Part shown: positions 43,791-54,700 of the stretch, one piece after another
How positions within the stretch are numbered: the stretch's first letter is position 1
Layout of the letters: each line of letters begins with the position of its first letter
DNA from: Algoriphagus boritolerans DSM 17298 = JCM 18970
GTDB taxonomy: Bacteria; Bacteroidota; Bacteroidia; Cytophagales; Cyclobacteriaceae
Direction: 5' to 3'
Length of the DNA stretch: 64,000 nt
Assembly: GCF_900108085.1 (NCBI RefSeq)
Contig: NZ_FNVR01000009.1
Span: forward strand, 78,543 to 142,542
Program-made: the position numbers and the translations under genes
The notes under the pieces: model-generated
Database searches by the model: none
The model's input: only the letters and a program-made list of their open reading frames with translations
What the model was told of the DNA's origin: nothing

Positions 43791-44528
43791 TTAGAGTACT
43801 GATCTAAATTCATTCACAACTTCCGGATCCACTCCAAATCGAAGCGAAAAATCCAAAGGCATGCCCGAAAAGGACAAGCCATCATTTATAAACTGATTCG
43901 GAGAAGATTTGGCCACTTTGCAGGATGCGTGGACCTCTTTCAAATAGCCGCTTTCTCTCAAGATCGGAACATGTTCTGCTTTAGTTCCTCCTCCAGGCAT
44001 GATGATGATTCTATCTTGAGCCTTTTCCAAAAGATCTAAAACTACAGGTAGTCCTTCGGTCAGGGAGTTTTTTCCTCCTGAAGTAAGAATCCGCTGAAAC
44101 CCCAGGTCAAGGATACGCTCAAGAGAATCCTCCAAATCCGAGGAGGCATCAAAGGCTCGATGAAAGGTACAAGGCTTACTCCCCGCAGTCCGGAGAAGCA
44201 TTTTACAAGCCGACTCATCCACTTTTCCTTTCTCATCCAATATTCCAAATACAAACCCATCCGCTCCCAAATCAGTCAACAACTGAATATCTTGCTTCAT
44301 GACGATTTGCTCATTTTGAGTGTACACAAAATCACCGCCTCGCGGACGAATCATCACAAAGACCGGTATAGCTACTTCACTTTTCAGGAAGCGAAGCATT
44401 CCAGCACTTGGGGTTTCTCCCCCTTCGGGAAAATTGGAACAAAGCTCCAATCGGTCAATTCCAAACTTTACAGCCTCTAAAGCAGCCTCTAAATTAAAAA
44501 CCGGAGCTTCTAATAAAATCTTCTCCAT
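43791..44528 (-). CDS. cutC: CutC family protein
   Basis: 245 residues from the ATG at 44528; a GTG one codon upstream is also possible. TIM-barrel hallmarks: LEAPVFNLEAALEAVKFGIDRLELCSNFPEGGETPS (about 4-39, recognisable by DRLELCSN and GGETPS), VMIRPRGGDFVY, DGFVFGILDEKGKVD and TSGGKNSLTEG. CutC was linked to copper homeostasis in E. coli, but that assignment is doubtful and the family's reaction is not established. The gap to the upstream asparaginase stop is 3 bp, so they are cotranscribed. Confidence 0.94.
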   Translation of the reverse strand: MEKILLEAPVFNLEAALEAVKFGIDRLELCSNFPEGGETPSAGMLRFLKSEVAIPVFVMIRPRGGDFVYTQNEQIVMKQDIQLLTDLGADGFVFGILDEKGKVDESACKMLLRTAGSKPCTFHRAFDASSDLEDSLERILDLGFQRILTSGGKNSLTEGLPVVLDLLEKAQDRIIIMPGGGTKAEHVPILRESGYLKEVHASCKVAKSSPNQFINDGLSFSGMPLDFSLRFGVDPEVVNEFRSVL

Positions 44529-44531
44529 CAC

Positions 44532-45512
44532 TTAAAAATGACTTTTGGAATCCAGCAAGACATTTCCGGCAGCAGTGGCCTTGGCAAAGTTGAAACCTGG
44601 ATGCACCGCGTAAGCACCTGTATCTCCATCCTTATTTATCGCCAGAAAACCGGCCTGAATGTCCTGAATATTTTTGCTTTTCCTCACCAGTCTCCGAACA
44701 GCTTCTTCGCAGGCTTCCTGCGGTGATCTCCCTTGACGCATCAATTCCACGATCAGGAAACTTCCGCAGATCCTAATAATCGTCTCACCCAAACCTGTGG
44801 CAGTAGCCGCACCTACTTCATCATCAACATATAAACCCGCCCCGATGATCGGGCTGTCCCCTACCCTTCCGTGCATTTTATAAGCCAAGCCACTAGTCGT
44901 ACAGCTTCCGGCAAGTTTTCCATCGGCAGCTAATCCGATCATACCAATCGTATCGTGATTTTCGATATTGATGATGGGTTTGTATTGGCTAGTCACCTTC
45001 CATTTGTCGTATTCAATCCGGGCTTTTGGACTTAATTTTTCTTCTTCTAATGTAAATCCCTGTGCTATCGCAAATTGTCTAGCTCCTTCCCCGACCAGCA
45101 TGACATGGGGAGTTTTTTCCATCACCGCTCTTGCCAATGTAATCGGATGCTTGATCTGACGGACAAAAGCCACCGAACCACAAGCCCCATCCCCCCTCAT
45201 GATGGAGGCGTCCAGTGTGGTGATCCCCTCCCGATCCGGCAAGCCTTGTAGTCCAACGGATAAGTTTTCCATATCCAACTCGGTATCCCGAACGCCTGCC
45301 TCTACTGCGTCTAGAATACTGCCCGTTTCATTGAGTTTGACCCAAGCTGCTGCATTTGCAGGAACGCCATGATTCCAGGTGGAAAGTAGAAGTGGTTTTT
45401 CTCGCTGTGGGTCGAATTTTTCCAAGGATTGAGAAAATGCCCCGGCCAAACCGGGAAAAAATACGGCAGAACCCATCAGGCTTTGCTTAATAAACTTTCT
45501 TCTTTGAGACAT
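44532..45512 (-). CDS. N4-(beta-N-acetylglucosaminyl)-L-asparaginase (glycosylasparaginase)
   Basis: Ntn hydrolase that cuts the GlcNAc-Asn bond of degraded N-glycoproteins. It has 326 residues. The N-terminal MSQRRKFIKQSLMGSAVFF with twin Arg is a Tat-type signal, so periplasmic. Autoprocessing before Thr is expected at ENHDTIGMIGLA (T188). The beta-subunit has GRVGDSPIIGAGLYVDDEVGAATATGLGE (about 220-248), seen in GRVGDSPIIGAG. It heads the run with cutC and the heme/FG-GAP lipoprotein and is divergent from the creatininase-family gene. Confidence 0.93.
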   Translation of the reverse strand: MSQRRKFIKQSLMGSAVFFPGLAGAFSQSLEKFDPQREKPLLLSTWNHGVPANAAAWVKLNETGSILDAVEAGVRDTELDMENLSVGLQGLPDREGITTLDASIMRGDGACGSVAFVRQIKHPITLARAVMEKTPHVMLVGEGARQFAIAQGFTLEEEKLSPKARIEYDKWKVTSQYKPIINIENHDTIGMIGLAADGKLAGSCTTSGLAYKMHGRVGDSPIIGAGLYVDDEVGAATATGLGETIIRICGSFLIVELMRQGRSPQEACEEAVRRLVRKSKNIQDIQAGFLAINKDGDTGAYAVHPGFNFAKATAAGNVLLDSKSHF

Positions 45513-45598
45513 TGAGACTATTTTTAGAACCGGGTTTCAAATTATCAATTTTGATCCAAAACAACCCACCATCCGTCCAAATCCTAAAAACTAATCCC

Positions 45599-46360
45599 AT
45601 GCGCCCCTACCTTCTAAAAGAAGCCACCTGGAAAGATCTTAAAACATTTCGCTATGACTTAGCGGTCCTGCCATGGGGTGCTACGGAAGCCCATAATTAT
45701 CACATGCCTTATGGCACAGATATTTATGAGGCGGATGCCATGAGCGCAGAAGGTGCAAGAAAAGCTTGGGAAAAAGGATCAAAAGTCGTGGTGCTTCCCA
45801 CCATTCCGTTCGGTGTCAATACCGGTCAAAGCGACATTTACCTGGATATCAACATCTACCCAAGCACTCAGCAGGTTATTTTGACCGATATTATTGAAGT
45901 CCTTAACCGTCAAGGAATTAAAAAATTGCTCATCCTCAACAGCCATGGCGGAAATAATTTCCAGCCCATGCTTCGGGAATTAGGACTTAAATTTCCAGAA
46001 ATGTTACTTTTTACTGCCAATTGGTTTCAGGCATTGGACAAATCCAAGTATTTTGAAGAAGCCGGTGACCATGCCGATGAGATGGAAACTGCTTTGATTC
46101 AATACTTACACCCTGAACTAATTTTGCCCGTAGAGGTGGCAGGAGATGGTGCGGAGCGAAAATCCGTGATCAAAGGGATTCGGGAAAAATGGGCCTGGGC
46201 CGAGCGAAAGTGGTCTCAGGTAACCGAAGACACTGGTATCGGAAATCCAAAAAAAGCCTCCCCTGAGAAAGGGAGGAGGTATTTCGAAGATATCACAGAC
46301 AAAATCGCAGAATTGATCACCGATATATGCGACGTTAAACCGGGAGAACTTTACAAGTGA
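45599..46360 (+). CDS. Creatininase family amidohydrolase
   Basis: 253 residues from the ATG at 45599 (MRPYLLKEATWKDL); the longer frame from 45512 would add 29 atypical residues. Metal-site motifs of the family are present: LPWGATEAHNYHMPYGTDIYEAD cut as LPWGATEAHNYHMPYG, LNSHGGNN and GDHADEMETA. Relatives hydrolyse creatinine, FAPy intermediates or mycofactocin precursors; the substrate is unknown. Its stop directly abuts the stop of the convergent FG-GAP gene (TGATCA). Confidence 0.9.
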   Translation: MRPYLLKEATWKDLKTFRYDLAVLPWGATEAHNYHMPYGTDIYEADAMSAEGARKAWEKGSKVVVLPTIPFGVNTGQSDIYLDINIYPSTQQVILTDIIEVLNRQGIKKLLILNSHGGNNFQPMLRELGLKFPEMLLFTANWFQALDKSKYFEEAGDHADEMETALIQYLHPELILPVEVAGDGAERKSVIKGIREKWAWAERKWSQVTEDTGIGNPKKASPEKGRRYFEDITDKIAELITDICDVKPGELYK

Positions 46361-49300
46361 TCAATTCCTGGTGAATATTCCAACCGGAGTCATTTCCCCT
46401 TTGTAATCAATCATAACGGCTGATTGGGTTCCCTTCGGCAGAATAACCTCCCTTGAAGATTGGGATCCAAATCCGGAACCTAAGCTCAAATCAAAGCGCT
46501 GCCGTTTTCCATTTTCAAGTTCGAGAATGAGTGCCATGGCTTCTTGCCCAAAAGAGAGCGTTTTGGCCTCTTGGTAGGTTGATTTGAAGGTGAGTAATTT
46601 TCCTCGATTTTGTGAAGCAAAATAGAGTGGTGCTCCTTGGGAAAAACCCACTTTTACCAGAGCTTTAGCGTCACCAGGCACTACAAATCCACTATCTCGG
46701 GCATTGACGGGCTCAAAATTCCCTTTCCCATCTCCGAGAAGAAGTAGTCCCACAGAAGCATCCAGCCTTCCAATGAAAATTTCATTTCCATAGTCATTGC
46801 CTACCATAAGAATATCAGAAAAACCATCACCGTTGATATCATCCGTGACAACTCCATAAGTTGGGGCTATTTGAGCGATTGTTGGTAATTCATGCACCTT
46901 AAACTTCCCATTGCCAAGATTCTCAGCCCAAATGGTCCGATCGTAATTTCCGGTAAGTATCACCACGTCCTTCTTTTCCTCTTCCGTAAAAAATGAGGCT
47001 TCTGTACTCAATGCAAAGTACTTATACCGATCAAATTTTCTTCTGAACATCGGGCTTTGCCCATTCAGGTCATCCCAAAAGTGACTGGGAAATGAATTAT
47101 AAGTCCCTCCCTGTTTGTCTTTGTAATAAGCAAATGTCACTGGGTCTACACTCCCGTTGTTGTCAAAGTCTTTGGCATAGACTTTCACAGGTCTTTCAAA
47201 AGTAGGATGATGCGCATTATTTGCCCCCAAATTTCCTACTACAAAATCAGAATCCCCATCCTGGTCAAAATCCGCCGTCGCTATGGAATTCCACCAACCA
47301 AGATATTTTTCGAATCCGGTATCCTGTAGCTTTTCAAACTTATCTCCTTTATTCATGAAGATTGTAATGGGCATCAATTCACCCACGACGATAAGATCGA
47401 CTTTTCCGTCTCCATCCACATCTGACCAAACTGCATCTGTCACCATTCCTACGTTCCGCAGTTCTGGGGCGATTTGATCGGTTACATCGGTCAACCGTCC
47501 ATTTATATTTCGTAGCAGAAAGCTTTTTTCAGCCAAAGGAAACTTGCCAATAGGCGATCTGCCACCTACGAAAAGGTCCATAAATCCATCCCCGTCAAAG
47601 TCCGCACCTCGAACGGCACTGCCATTAGCTTTCACCGCTGAAAAGGTTTTATCCAAAGTAAATTGGCATTTTCCATCGTTTAGATAAATCCGATCTAGGT
47701 ATTCTGCTGCATCTGGCAGGAATTCCGAACTTCCACTGACCAAATAGAGATCGAGGTCACCGTCATTATCCAGATCAAAAAGAAGAATGCCAGTTTCTTC
47801 AAAAATCGAATTCTCACCCGGGAGAAGCTCTTTTTGAATAAACTTACCGCCTTCCTGCTGTGCATACCAAACCGGAGCAAATCCTGAGGAGGAACCCACT
47901 ACCAGATCTTCCAAGCCGTTCCCATCCAAATCTCCAACCGCCAGAGCGGGTCCAAACTGGGTCAATTTGTGCGGCAAAGTCCGCTGCACGTTGAAGTCAA
48001 TTTTATCTACCTCCTGATGAATAAATGAAATTCCAATCTCATCAGCAACCTCAGTTAAGAATTTGGGAGAAGACTTTAAAGTCAATATGGCCACCGAATT
48101 ACTTCCTCGCTGAGCAGAAGCGTAATCCACTTCAAGTACTTGATTGGATTTGATCTTGGAAAGTTTAGACTCCATGCCATCCGGCCAGATCACTGTTAGC
48201 TCTGCCACAGAACCAAGCGTATCCAGGCCAAAGTGAAGTATCGGTTCAACAGATGACATGTATCCTCTCGCCACTTGCATTTCCTGATATTGCAGGCTTT
48301 CAGCAGTTGGATTTAAAAGAACTTTTGCACCTAGCCCCTGAGGATTAGAAATAGAACCTTTCAACTTAACCCGCAGATAGTTTGGCTCCTTCTTTCCTGC
48401 ATTCAATTTATTTTCAAAAACAAAGGCAGGGTCATTGATATTATTGACCACGTAATCCAAGTCCCCATCGCCATCCAAATCTACCAATGCTGCTCCGTTG
48501 GAAAAGGAAGGTTTATTTAATCCCCAAATTTCCCCGGCATCCTGAAAAGTTAAATCACCGGAGTTTTTGTACGCATAGTTTGGAATTTTTACAATAGGAA
48601 TAGAATCCAACAATTGCCTTGTTGAGGCGATGTTTCCCACATCTGCCCGGTAATTGGCAAAATCCTTATCTGTAATATCACGTGGGAATCCATTGGTGAC
48701 CAGCAAATCTCTAAGTCCATCATTGTCCACATCTCCGAAAAGCGGTGCCCAACTCCAATCGGTCTGGTAAACTCCGGCCATGAGGCCAATTTCTGAGAAA
48801 GGAATTCCCGGCCCATTGTTCAGATGAAGCATATTTCGGACATATTGATACTCATACCCGAATTGTTCATTGTTGAGGTAAGTTTGATAGACGTTTTTGC
48901 CAATGGTGGTCTTTTTTCTATAATTGTCCTCACCCAGCATGTCTATGGTAATCAAGTCCGGAAGACCATCATTATTAAAATCGGCGATATCCGAACCCAT
49001 CGAAAACTGGCTTTGGTGCCTTAAATTCTCTTTAGTCTGATTGGAAAAAGTCCCATCCTGATTATTGATGTACAGAATGTCGTTGGTAATGTAATCGTTG
49101 CTGACATGGATATCCGGCCAGCCATCGTTATTTACATCCGCGACCAGCAATCCCAGCCCGAATCCTTCAAAGGTGATTCCGGCTTCAATCGTGACATTGG
49201 TGAACGTACCATCCCCGTTATTTCGATAGAAGCTGTCATTATTGATCGCCGAACCGTCCGTTACTTTTGGTCTGAAGTTGGTTGGCTTTGCGGTAAGCTG

Positions 49301-49885
49301 CTCATTGTTTAATACATAAAGATCGAGGTCACCATCCAAATCATAATCCACAAAAGCGGCCCCCATACTATTCCCGGGATCATCTAATCCGTATTCAGCG
49401 GCCGTTTCTTTGAAGGTAATCTGACCTGAAGCATCTTTGCCCTGATTGACAAACAAAAGGTTGTTCCGCTCTCCGGGACCTTTTTTCATTGCAGCAGCCA
49501 CATAAATATCAGGCCACCCGTCATTGTTAATATCTACTATTACGCTGCCTGTACACCATTTATCTGCGGCCATTATACCTGCACTTTCGGAAATATCCTT
49601 GAATTTAAATTCGCCCTCATTCAGGTAAAGTCGATTGGAAACCTGATTTCCTGTAAAAAACAAATCAGGCAATCCATTTTGGTCAAAGTCCGCTATTGCT
49701 ACGCCTCCTCCATTAAAAATATATTCATCCGTAAGAATATTGAATGAATCAGATTCGATGATTTCATTATTAAAACTAATTCCGGTTTGGTCAGGGGACC
49801 TCAATTCAAATAAAGTGGAATCTTTTTTACAGGAAGAAAAAAGAAAAACAAAGCATACTACTATTAAAATTAGACGGTACTTCAT
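46361..49885 (-). CDS. Large FG-GAP/VCBS repeat lipoprotein with ASPIC/UnbV domain
   Basis: 1,174 residues. The lipoprotein signal MKYRLILIVVCFVFLFSSC has its Cys at 19. Many FG-GAP/VCBS repeats carry acidic loops such as DFDQNGLPD, DINNDGWPD, DLDGDGDLD and DFDQDGDSD, in two blocks separated by an ASPIC/UnbV domain (about 525-610, including ARGYMSSVEPILHFGLD). Such proteins commonly accompany SusC/SusD pairs. It lies downstream of susD, but a terminator at 49965 separates them. Probably surface-exposed and involved in binding, not catalysis. Confidence 0.92.
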   Translation of the reverse strand: MKYRLILIVVCFVFLFSSCKKDSTLFELRSPDQTGISFNNEIIESDSFNILTDEYIFNGGGVAIADFDQNGLPDLFFTGNQVSNRLYLNEGEFKFKDISESAGIMAADKWCTGSVIVDINNDGWPDIYVAAAMKKGPGERNNLLFVNQGKDASGQITFKETAAEYGLDDPGNSMGAAFVDYDLDGDLDLYVLNNEQLTAKPTNFRPKVTDGSAINNDSFYRNNGDGTFTNVTIEAGITFEGFGLGLLVADVNNDGWPDIHVSNDYITNDILYINNQDGTFSNQTKENLRHQSQFSMGSDIADFNNDGLPDLITIDMLGEDNYRKKTTIGKNVYQTYLNNEQFGYEYQYVRNMLHLNNGPGIPFSEIGLMAGVYQTDWSWAPLFGDVDNDGLRDLLVTNGFPRDITDKDFANYRADVGNIASTRQLLDSIPIVKIPNYAYKNSGDLTFQDAGEIWGLNKPSFSNGAALVDLDGDGDLDYVVNNINDPAFVFENKLNAGKKEPNYLRVKLKGSISNPQGLGAKVLLNPTAESLQYQEMQVARGYMSSVEPILHFGLDTLGSVAELTVIWPDGMESKLSKIKSNQVLEVDYASAQRGSNSVAILTLKSSPKFLTEVADEIGISFIHQEVDKIDFNVQRTLPHKLTQFGPALAVGDLDGNGLEDLVVGSSSGFAPVWYAQQEGGKFIQKELLPGENSIFEETGILLFDLDNDGDLDLYLVSGSSEFLPDAAEYLDRIYLNDGKCQFTLDKTFSAVKANGSAVRGADFDGDGFMDLFVGGRSPIGKFPLAEKSFLLRNINGRLTDVTDQIAPELRNVGMVTDAVWSDVDGDGKVDLIVVGELMPITIFMNKGDKFEKLQDTGFEKYLGWWNSIATADFDQDGDSDFVVGNLGANNAHHPTFERPVKVYAKDFDNNGSVDPVTFAYYKDKQGGTYNSFPSHFWDDLNGQSPMFRRKFDRYKYFALSTEASFFTEEEKKDVVILTGNYDRTIWAENLGNGKFKVHELPTIAQIAPTYGVVTDDINGDGFSDILMVGNDYGNEIFIGRLDASVGLLLLGDGKGNFEPVNARDSGFVVPGDAKALVKVGFSQGAPLYFASQNRGKLLTFKSTYQEAKTLSFGQEAMALILELENGKRQRFDLSLGSGFGSQSSREVILPKGTQSAVMIDYKGEMTPVGIFTRN

Positions 49886-49964
49886 AGCGATTTTGGGAGA
49901 TTTCTAGCAAAGTTGAAATTAGCATTTTCCGACTTGCAGAAAAAAGGTAAAGAAATAAAAGGCA

Positions 49965-49990
49965 CAAAAAAAGGGAGGCAAAAGCCTCCC
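49965..49990 (-). terminator. Terminator after susD
   Basis: On the minus strand a GGGAGGC / GCCTCCC stem with a TTTT loop is followed by seven T. It separates susCD from the FG-GAP lipoprotein gene. Confidence 0.88.
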
Positions 49991-50018
49991 ATTTAACTGT
50001 CTGATTACACTCAGAATA

Positions 50019-51746
50019 TTAGAAACCTGGATTCTGAATTAATATATCAGGTTGAAGATCAATTTGGTTTTGTGGAATTGGCACCCATTTATACTTATCA
50101 GTGTATTTAGAACCACCAAGTGGCGCAGGAAGCTTCACTGCATCATAAGCAAAATAGAAGTCCAATTCGGCCTGGGCAGTACCCCAACGCTGAAGATCGT
50201 AGAATCTGTGACCTTCCATACCCAATTCAAGCAGTCTTTCATGTCGGACAGCTAGTCTTGCAGTATCAGCGTTAGTCCATGGTGCATCGTAAGTATTAAT
50301 CACATAATTAGCAGCCATAGTACCGTCAGCTCTCATAATTTTAGAATTGATTGCTCGGGTTCTTACGCGGTTTACATATTCACGGGCTTTTTCCAATCCA
50401 CCAGTTTCAATTTCTGCTTCAGCAGCCATCAAAAGCACATCAGCAAATCGGATAATCATAAAGTTGATACCGGTATATCCTGGAGTCCAAGATGAATTGT
50501 CTTGGAAAGAACCTTGCTCAGATCTGGCATAAACATATTTCTTTGGGGAATATGGTCCTCCATTGGCTTCATTACGAATCCAAGCATTTCCTGGGTGATC
50601 TTGCCAATCCAAATAGGGGATACCTCTTCTACCAACCGTATGATCCAACCGTGGATCCAAAGGACCGGCATCAGGAGTAAATGGCGCACCTGAAGCAATT
50701 CCAAAATCATTCTTCACTTCATTTGCAGGAGAATTGTAGGATTTATCCAATAATGGAAGACCATTGGCAGTTCTGAATGCATTTACAAACGTAAAGCTTG
50801 GCTGGAAGAATCCGCAGCAGTTGCCTGGACCAGATGGTCCGGTGTTGTAAGGAAAATTCAAATCAAACTCAGGATTTGCATTCAATACAGAACCTGTACC
50901 TGCCGCAGACTGATATGCCCATACAGACTCCTCATGGTTATCATTTGCTCCCCGGAACATATCATCATAGTAAGGAACCAGATCATACTTCAATCCATTG
51001 GAAGTAACGCCGTTTTCAATGACATCGGTAAACAAGGTCTTTGCCTCGGCAAACTTCTTCTGATACAAGTAAACTTTTGCCAAATATGCCTTAGCAGCCC
51101 ATTGATTTACACGACCTACTTGAGGCTGTGTAGCTGGAAGGTTTGCAGCTGCATATTCGAAGTCTGCTTCAATAAACGGCCACAGTGACTTATCATTTTT
51201 AACTTCTTCCAATCCACTACCATAATCTACCGTCTCATCGATATACGGTGTTTGGTTGTAATCTCGAGCAAGTTCGAAATAGTAATGGGCTCTTAGGAAT
51301 CTTGCCTGAGAAGATAGTCTAACTTTATCCGCATCGGTTACATCTGATCCTGCTTTTGTCAGCAACCTCAACACATTATTGGCTCTTGCAATCCCTTCGT
51401 AACAAACAGTATATTTTGATCCCATTTCACCACCAGCGGCATTGTTTTCGAATCGCTGGATTGGATTAATGGTACTAAAATCACCAGGGTCGGTTCCTTT
51501 GTTTGCCTCTCCCCCTCTGATACTCCCCCACACCCAGTTGGAAGGAGATCCTAACCTGTTTCCACGACCATTTACCTGGGAGTAGGCTGCGATCAAAGAC
51601 GCATCCAAACCTGCCAATGATGACAATTGGGCTTCTGCCAATTGCCCCACCGGGGGCACTTCCAAGAATTCGTCGCTACAACTCACTGCTACCATCATCG
51701 CTGTGGATGCTAGTAGGGCGCCGATTTTTAATTTAAAATTGTTCAT
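50019..51746 (-). CDS. SusD/RagB family outer-membrane lipoprotein
   Basis: 575 residues. The lipoprotein signal ends in AVSC (Cys near 23) followed by SDEFLEVPPVGQ. TPR-like helices come next (RFLRAHYYFELARDYNQTPY, WAAKAYLAKVYLYQKKFAEA), and the C-terminal block has INFMIIRFADVLLMAAEAEIE, RHERLLELGMEGHRFYDLQRWG and KYKWVPIPQNQID, all SusD hallmarks. It forms the lid over the partner SusC channel. It is 53 bp after susC. The nutrient is unknown. Confidence 0.95.
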   Translation of the reverse strand: MNNFKLKIGALLASTAMMVAVSCSDEFLEVPPVGQLAEAQLSSLAGLDASLIAAYSQVNGRGNRLGSPSNWVWGSIRGGEANKGTDPGDFSTINPIQRFENNAAGGEMGSKYTVCYEGIARANNVLRLLTKAGSDVTDADKVRLSSQARFLRAHYYFELARDYNQTPYIDETVDYGSGLEEVKNDKSLWPFIEADFEYAAANLPATQPQVGRVNQWAAKAYLAKVYLYQKKFAEAKTLFTDVIENGVTSNGLKYDLVPYYDDMFRGANDNHEESVWAYQSAAGTGSVLNANPEFDLNFPYNTGPSGPGNCCGFFQPSFTFVNAFRTANGLPLLDKSYNSPANEVKNDFGIASGAPFTPDAGPLDPRLDHTVGRRGIPYLDWQDHPGNAWIRNEANGGPYSPKKYVYARSEQGSFQDNSSWTPGYTGINFMIIRFADVLLMAAEAEIETGGLEKAREYVNRVRTRAINSKIMRADGTMAANYVINTYDAPWTNADTARLAVRHERLLELGMEGHRFYDLQRWGTAQAELDFYFAYDAVKLPAPLGGSKYTDKYKWVPIPQNQIDLQPDILIQNPGF

Positions 51747-51799
51747 CTTTTTTAATCTATTATAGTTTCTATAACTCGATTCAAATTAAGTTGTTTGGA

Positions 51800-54700
51800 T
51801 TAGAAGCTAAGGTTCAAACCAAACGTCCAACCACGGGTAACCGGATAGTTACCTACGTCAATACCGAATGTCAAATCGGCATCACCACCTACTGCCGGAT
51901 CCAATCCTTCATAACCTGTCAAGGTAAACACGTTGTTTACAGAAGCAAATACTCTGGCTCTTTCCATTTTCAACTTAGTAAGCAAGCTGGCAGGCGCAGA
52001 ATAACCCAAAGTAAGGTTTTGCAATCTCAAGTATGAACCGTCTTCCACGTAGAACGAGTTAGACACGTCAGAGGTAGAGAAGTTTGCAGTTCTTTCTACC
52101 ACAGGGATTGTTGCATCTAGATTTTCAGGTGTCCAGGCGTCCTTCAAGCGATTTGAAATAGCGGCACCTTCGAAAGTCTGGAAGAAATCTGTAAACCACC
52201 TAGACTGGTTGAAAATTTCGTTACCAATTGAAGTATAGAAATACGCAGAAAGATCAAATCCTTTGTATCCAATGGTAAAGTTCATACCTCCGGTAAAATC
52301 AGGAACAGGACTACCCATGAATACACGGTCAGCAGCAGTAATCTCTCCATCGCCGTCTACGTCTTCAAATTTGAATCTGCCTGGTCCAGCTCCTGCTTGA
52401 GTAGCATGGGAGTTTACATCTTCCTGATTTCTGAACAATCCAACTACATTATAGCCAAAGAACGAAGAAAGTGGCTGTCCAACTGCATTTCGGATGGGCT
52501 CAATTCCCCTAAAACTTGGATTGACAGAAGTGATGAACTGCAAATCATTTGCAAGCGATACAATTTCATTCTTTAATATCGAACCTGTCACAGTCATTTC
52601 ATAGGTGAAGTCTCCAGTCAAATTGCCTCGTGTACTTACCAAAAGGTCAAGACCACGATTCAACATTTCGCCAACGTTCACAGCCGGAGGTGCGGCATTA
52701 GAACCAGCAGTCAAAGGAATTGGAACAGTAAAGAGCAAGTCCTTGGTGTCTTTTTTCCACCAGTCAAAGATGACGTCCAAGCGGCCGTTGAAGAATGTAC
52801 CGTCAAAACCGATATTTTGCGTAACGGCAGTCTCCCACTGAGCATTTGGGTTACCAATTCTTGATCTTCTGAAACCGATTTGAGCACCAGAGTTAGAACC
52901 TGTGATATCGTAAGATGATGCTCCGATATCTCCCGCAAACAGCGAGAATTGGTTGTTAGGATCTACGTTATTGGAGTTACCCATTTGACCCCAACCCCCA
53001 CGGATTTTCAAATCATCAATCCAAGTTGCGCTCTGCAAGAAAGACTCCGAAGAAATTCTCCAAGCGGCTGAAAATGCAGGGAATACACCATATCTGGCGT
53101 TTTCACCGAATCTGGAAGAACCGTCACGTCTTACTACAGCACTGAAAATATACTTATCATTGTAGGTATATCTCAGCTGACCGAAGTATGAATTAAAGTT
53201 TACTCCTTTGAATTGGCTTGAGTTTACTTGTCTTGTTCCAACCGGTAAGTTAGAAATCGTGATGAAGTCAGGATCTTCTGAGAATGGATTTTGACCTACG
53301 GCGTTTATATTTCTACCTGCACCTGAATTCAAAGCTTCCTGACCCAACAAGACATTGAAGTCATGCTTGTCAATTTTCTTTTTATAGGCAAGAGTATTGG
53401 TAAACGTCCAACCAAAGGAAAATCCTCCACCTTCACCATATCCGAAAGCTGAGTTGTTCTCAGAGTTCTCATATTGAAGACGGGTATAATTCCAGAAGTA
53501 ATTGTTATTGTACTGTCCACCTGCAGAAGTTCTGAAGGTTAAGTCGTCAATAATATCCCATTCTGCATAGACGTTACCAAAAGCAGCGGCATTAAATCCT
53601 CTGTTGTTCGCTTGTCCATCTCTATTTGCAATGGGGTTTCTTGGATTATTGAAACCTCTAGAAGCTGTACCGGCATAACCACCGAATTCGTCATATACCG
53701 GAATGATCGAAGGCATACGGAAGGCTTGAAGAATATCATTCTCATCGCGGGCGACTCCCCGTCCACCTGCACCACCGGTCTGACCTAATACCTGACGATA
53801 AGTACCCTGGAAGTTTTGACCTATTCTGATTCGTTTTGTTAAATCAAATTCAGAGTTGGCTCTCAGGGAATACCTTTTGAAATCGTTACCGATCACAATA
53901 CCTTGTTGCTCCTGAACACCAAAGCCAATATAGAATCGGCTTGTCTCAGAACCACCGTTGAAGCCTAACGAATGTCTGTGCAATGCTGCTGGTGCAGTAA
54001 GTGCATCGTACCAATCCGTTCCTTCACCCGTTGCTGCTCTAGTTAGTTGTCTCACAGTTCCTTTTCTAGGATCGATGTTATACCACTCTCGCTGCTGCTC
54101 AATTTCAGCTGGTGTAAGTGGACCAGGCTGACCTGAAGCTACACCAAGTGCACCTGTTGTAGGATTTCTGGTAATCAAACTTAAATAATACGGCATCACT
54201 GGTGTAGAACCGTTACCAAATTGAGGGTGTCCGTAATTTAATGGTCTGTTTTGCAAAGTGGCAGTATTCCTTTCTGCCAACCATGTGTAGTCGGCATAAT
54301 CCTGAGGATTCATCATATCCAATCCTGTACCCGGACCGGTCACCCCATACATGCCGTTGTAATCCACTCTAAGTTTCTTGTTTCTCGCACCACGTTTGGT
54401 AGTGTAGACAATCACACCGTTTGCAGCACGAGCACCATAGATAGAAGCAGCTGCAGCATCTTTCAATACCGTAGTTGACTCGATATCATCAGGATTCAAG
54501 AAGTCAGTAGAACCTGTAGGAACTCCATCCACGACATACAAAGGCTCGTTACCACCGAAGGCACCGAAACCACGAACGCGGATAATAGAAGTAGTACCCG
54601 GTTGACCGTTAGTGATCACGGTCACACCCGAAACACGTCCTTGAAGCGTCTGCTCAACGTTACCTGTAGGAATGACCGTCAGATCTTTAGGATTGACAGT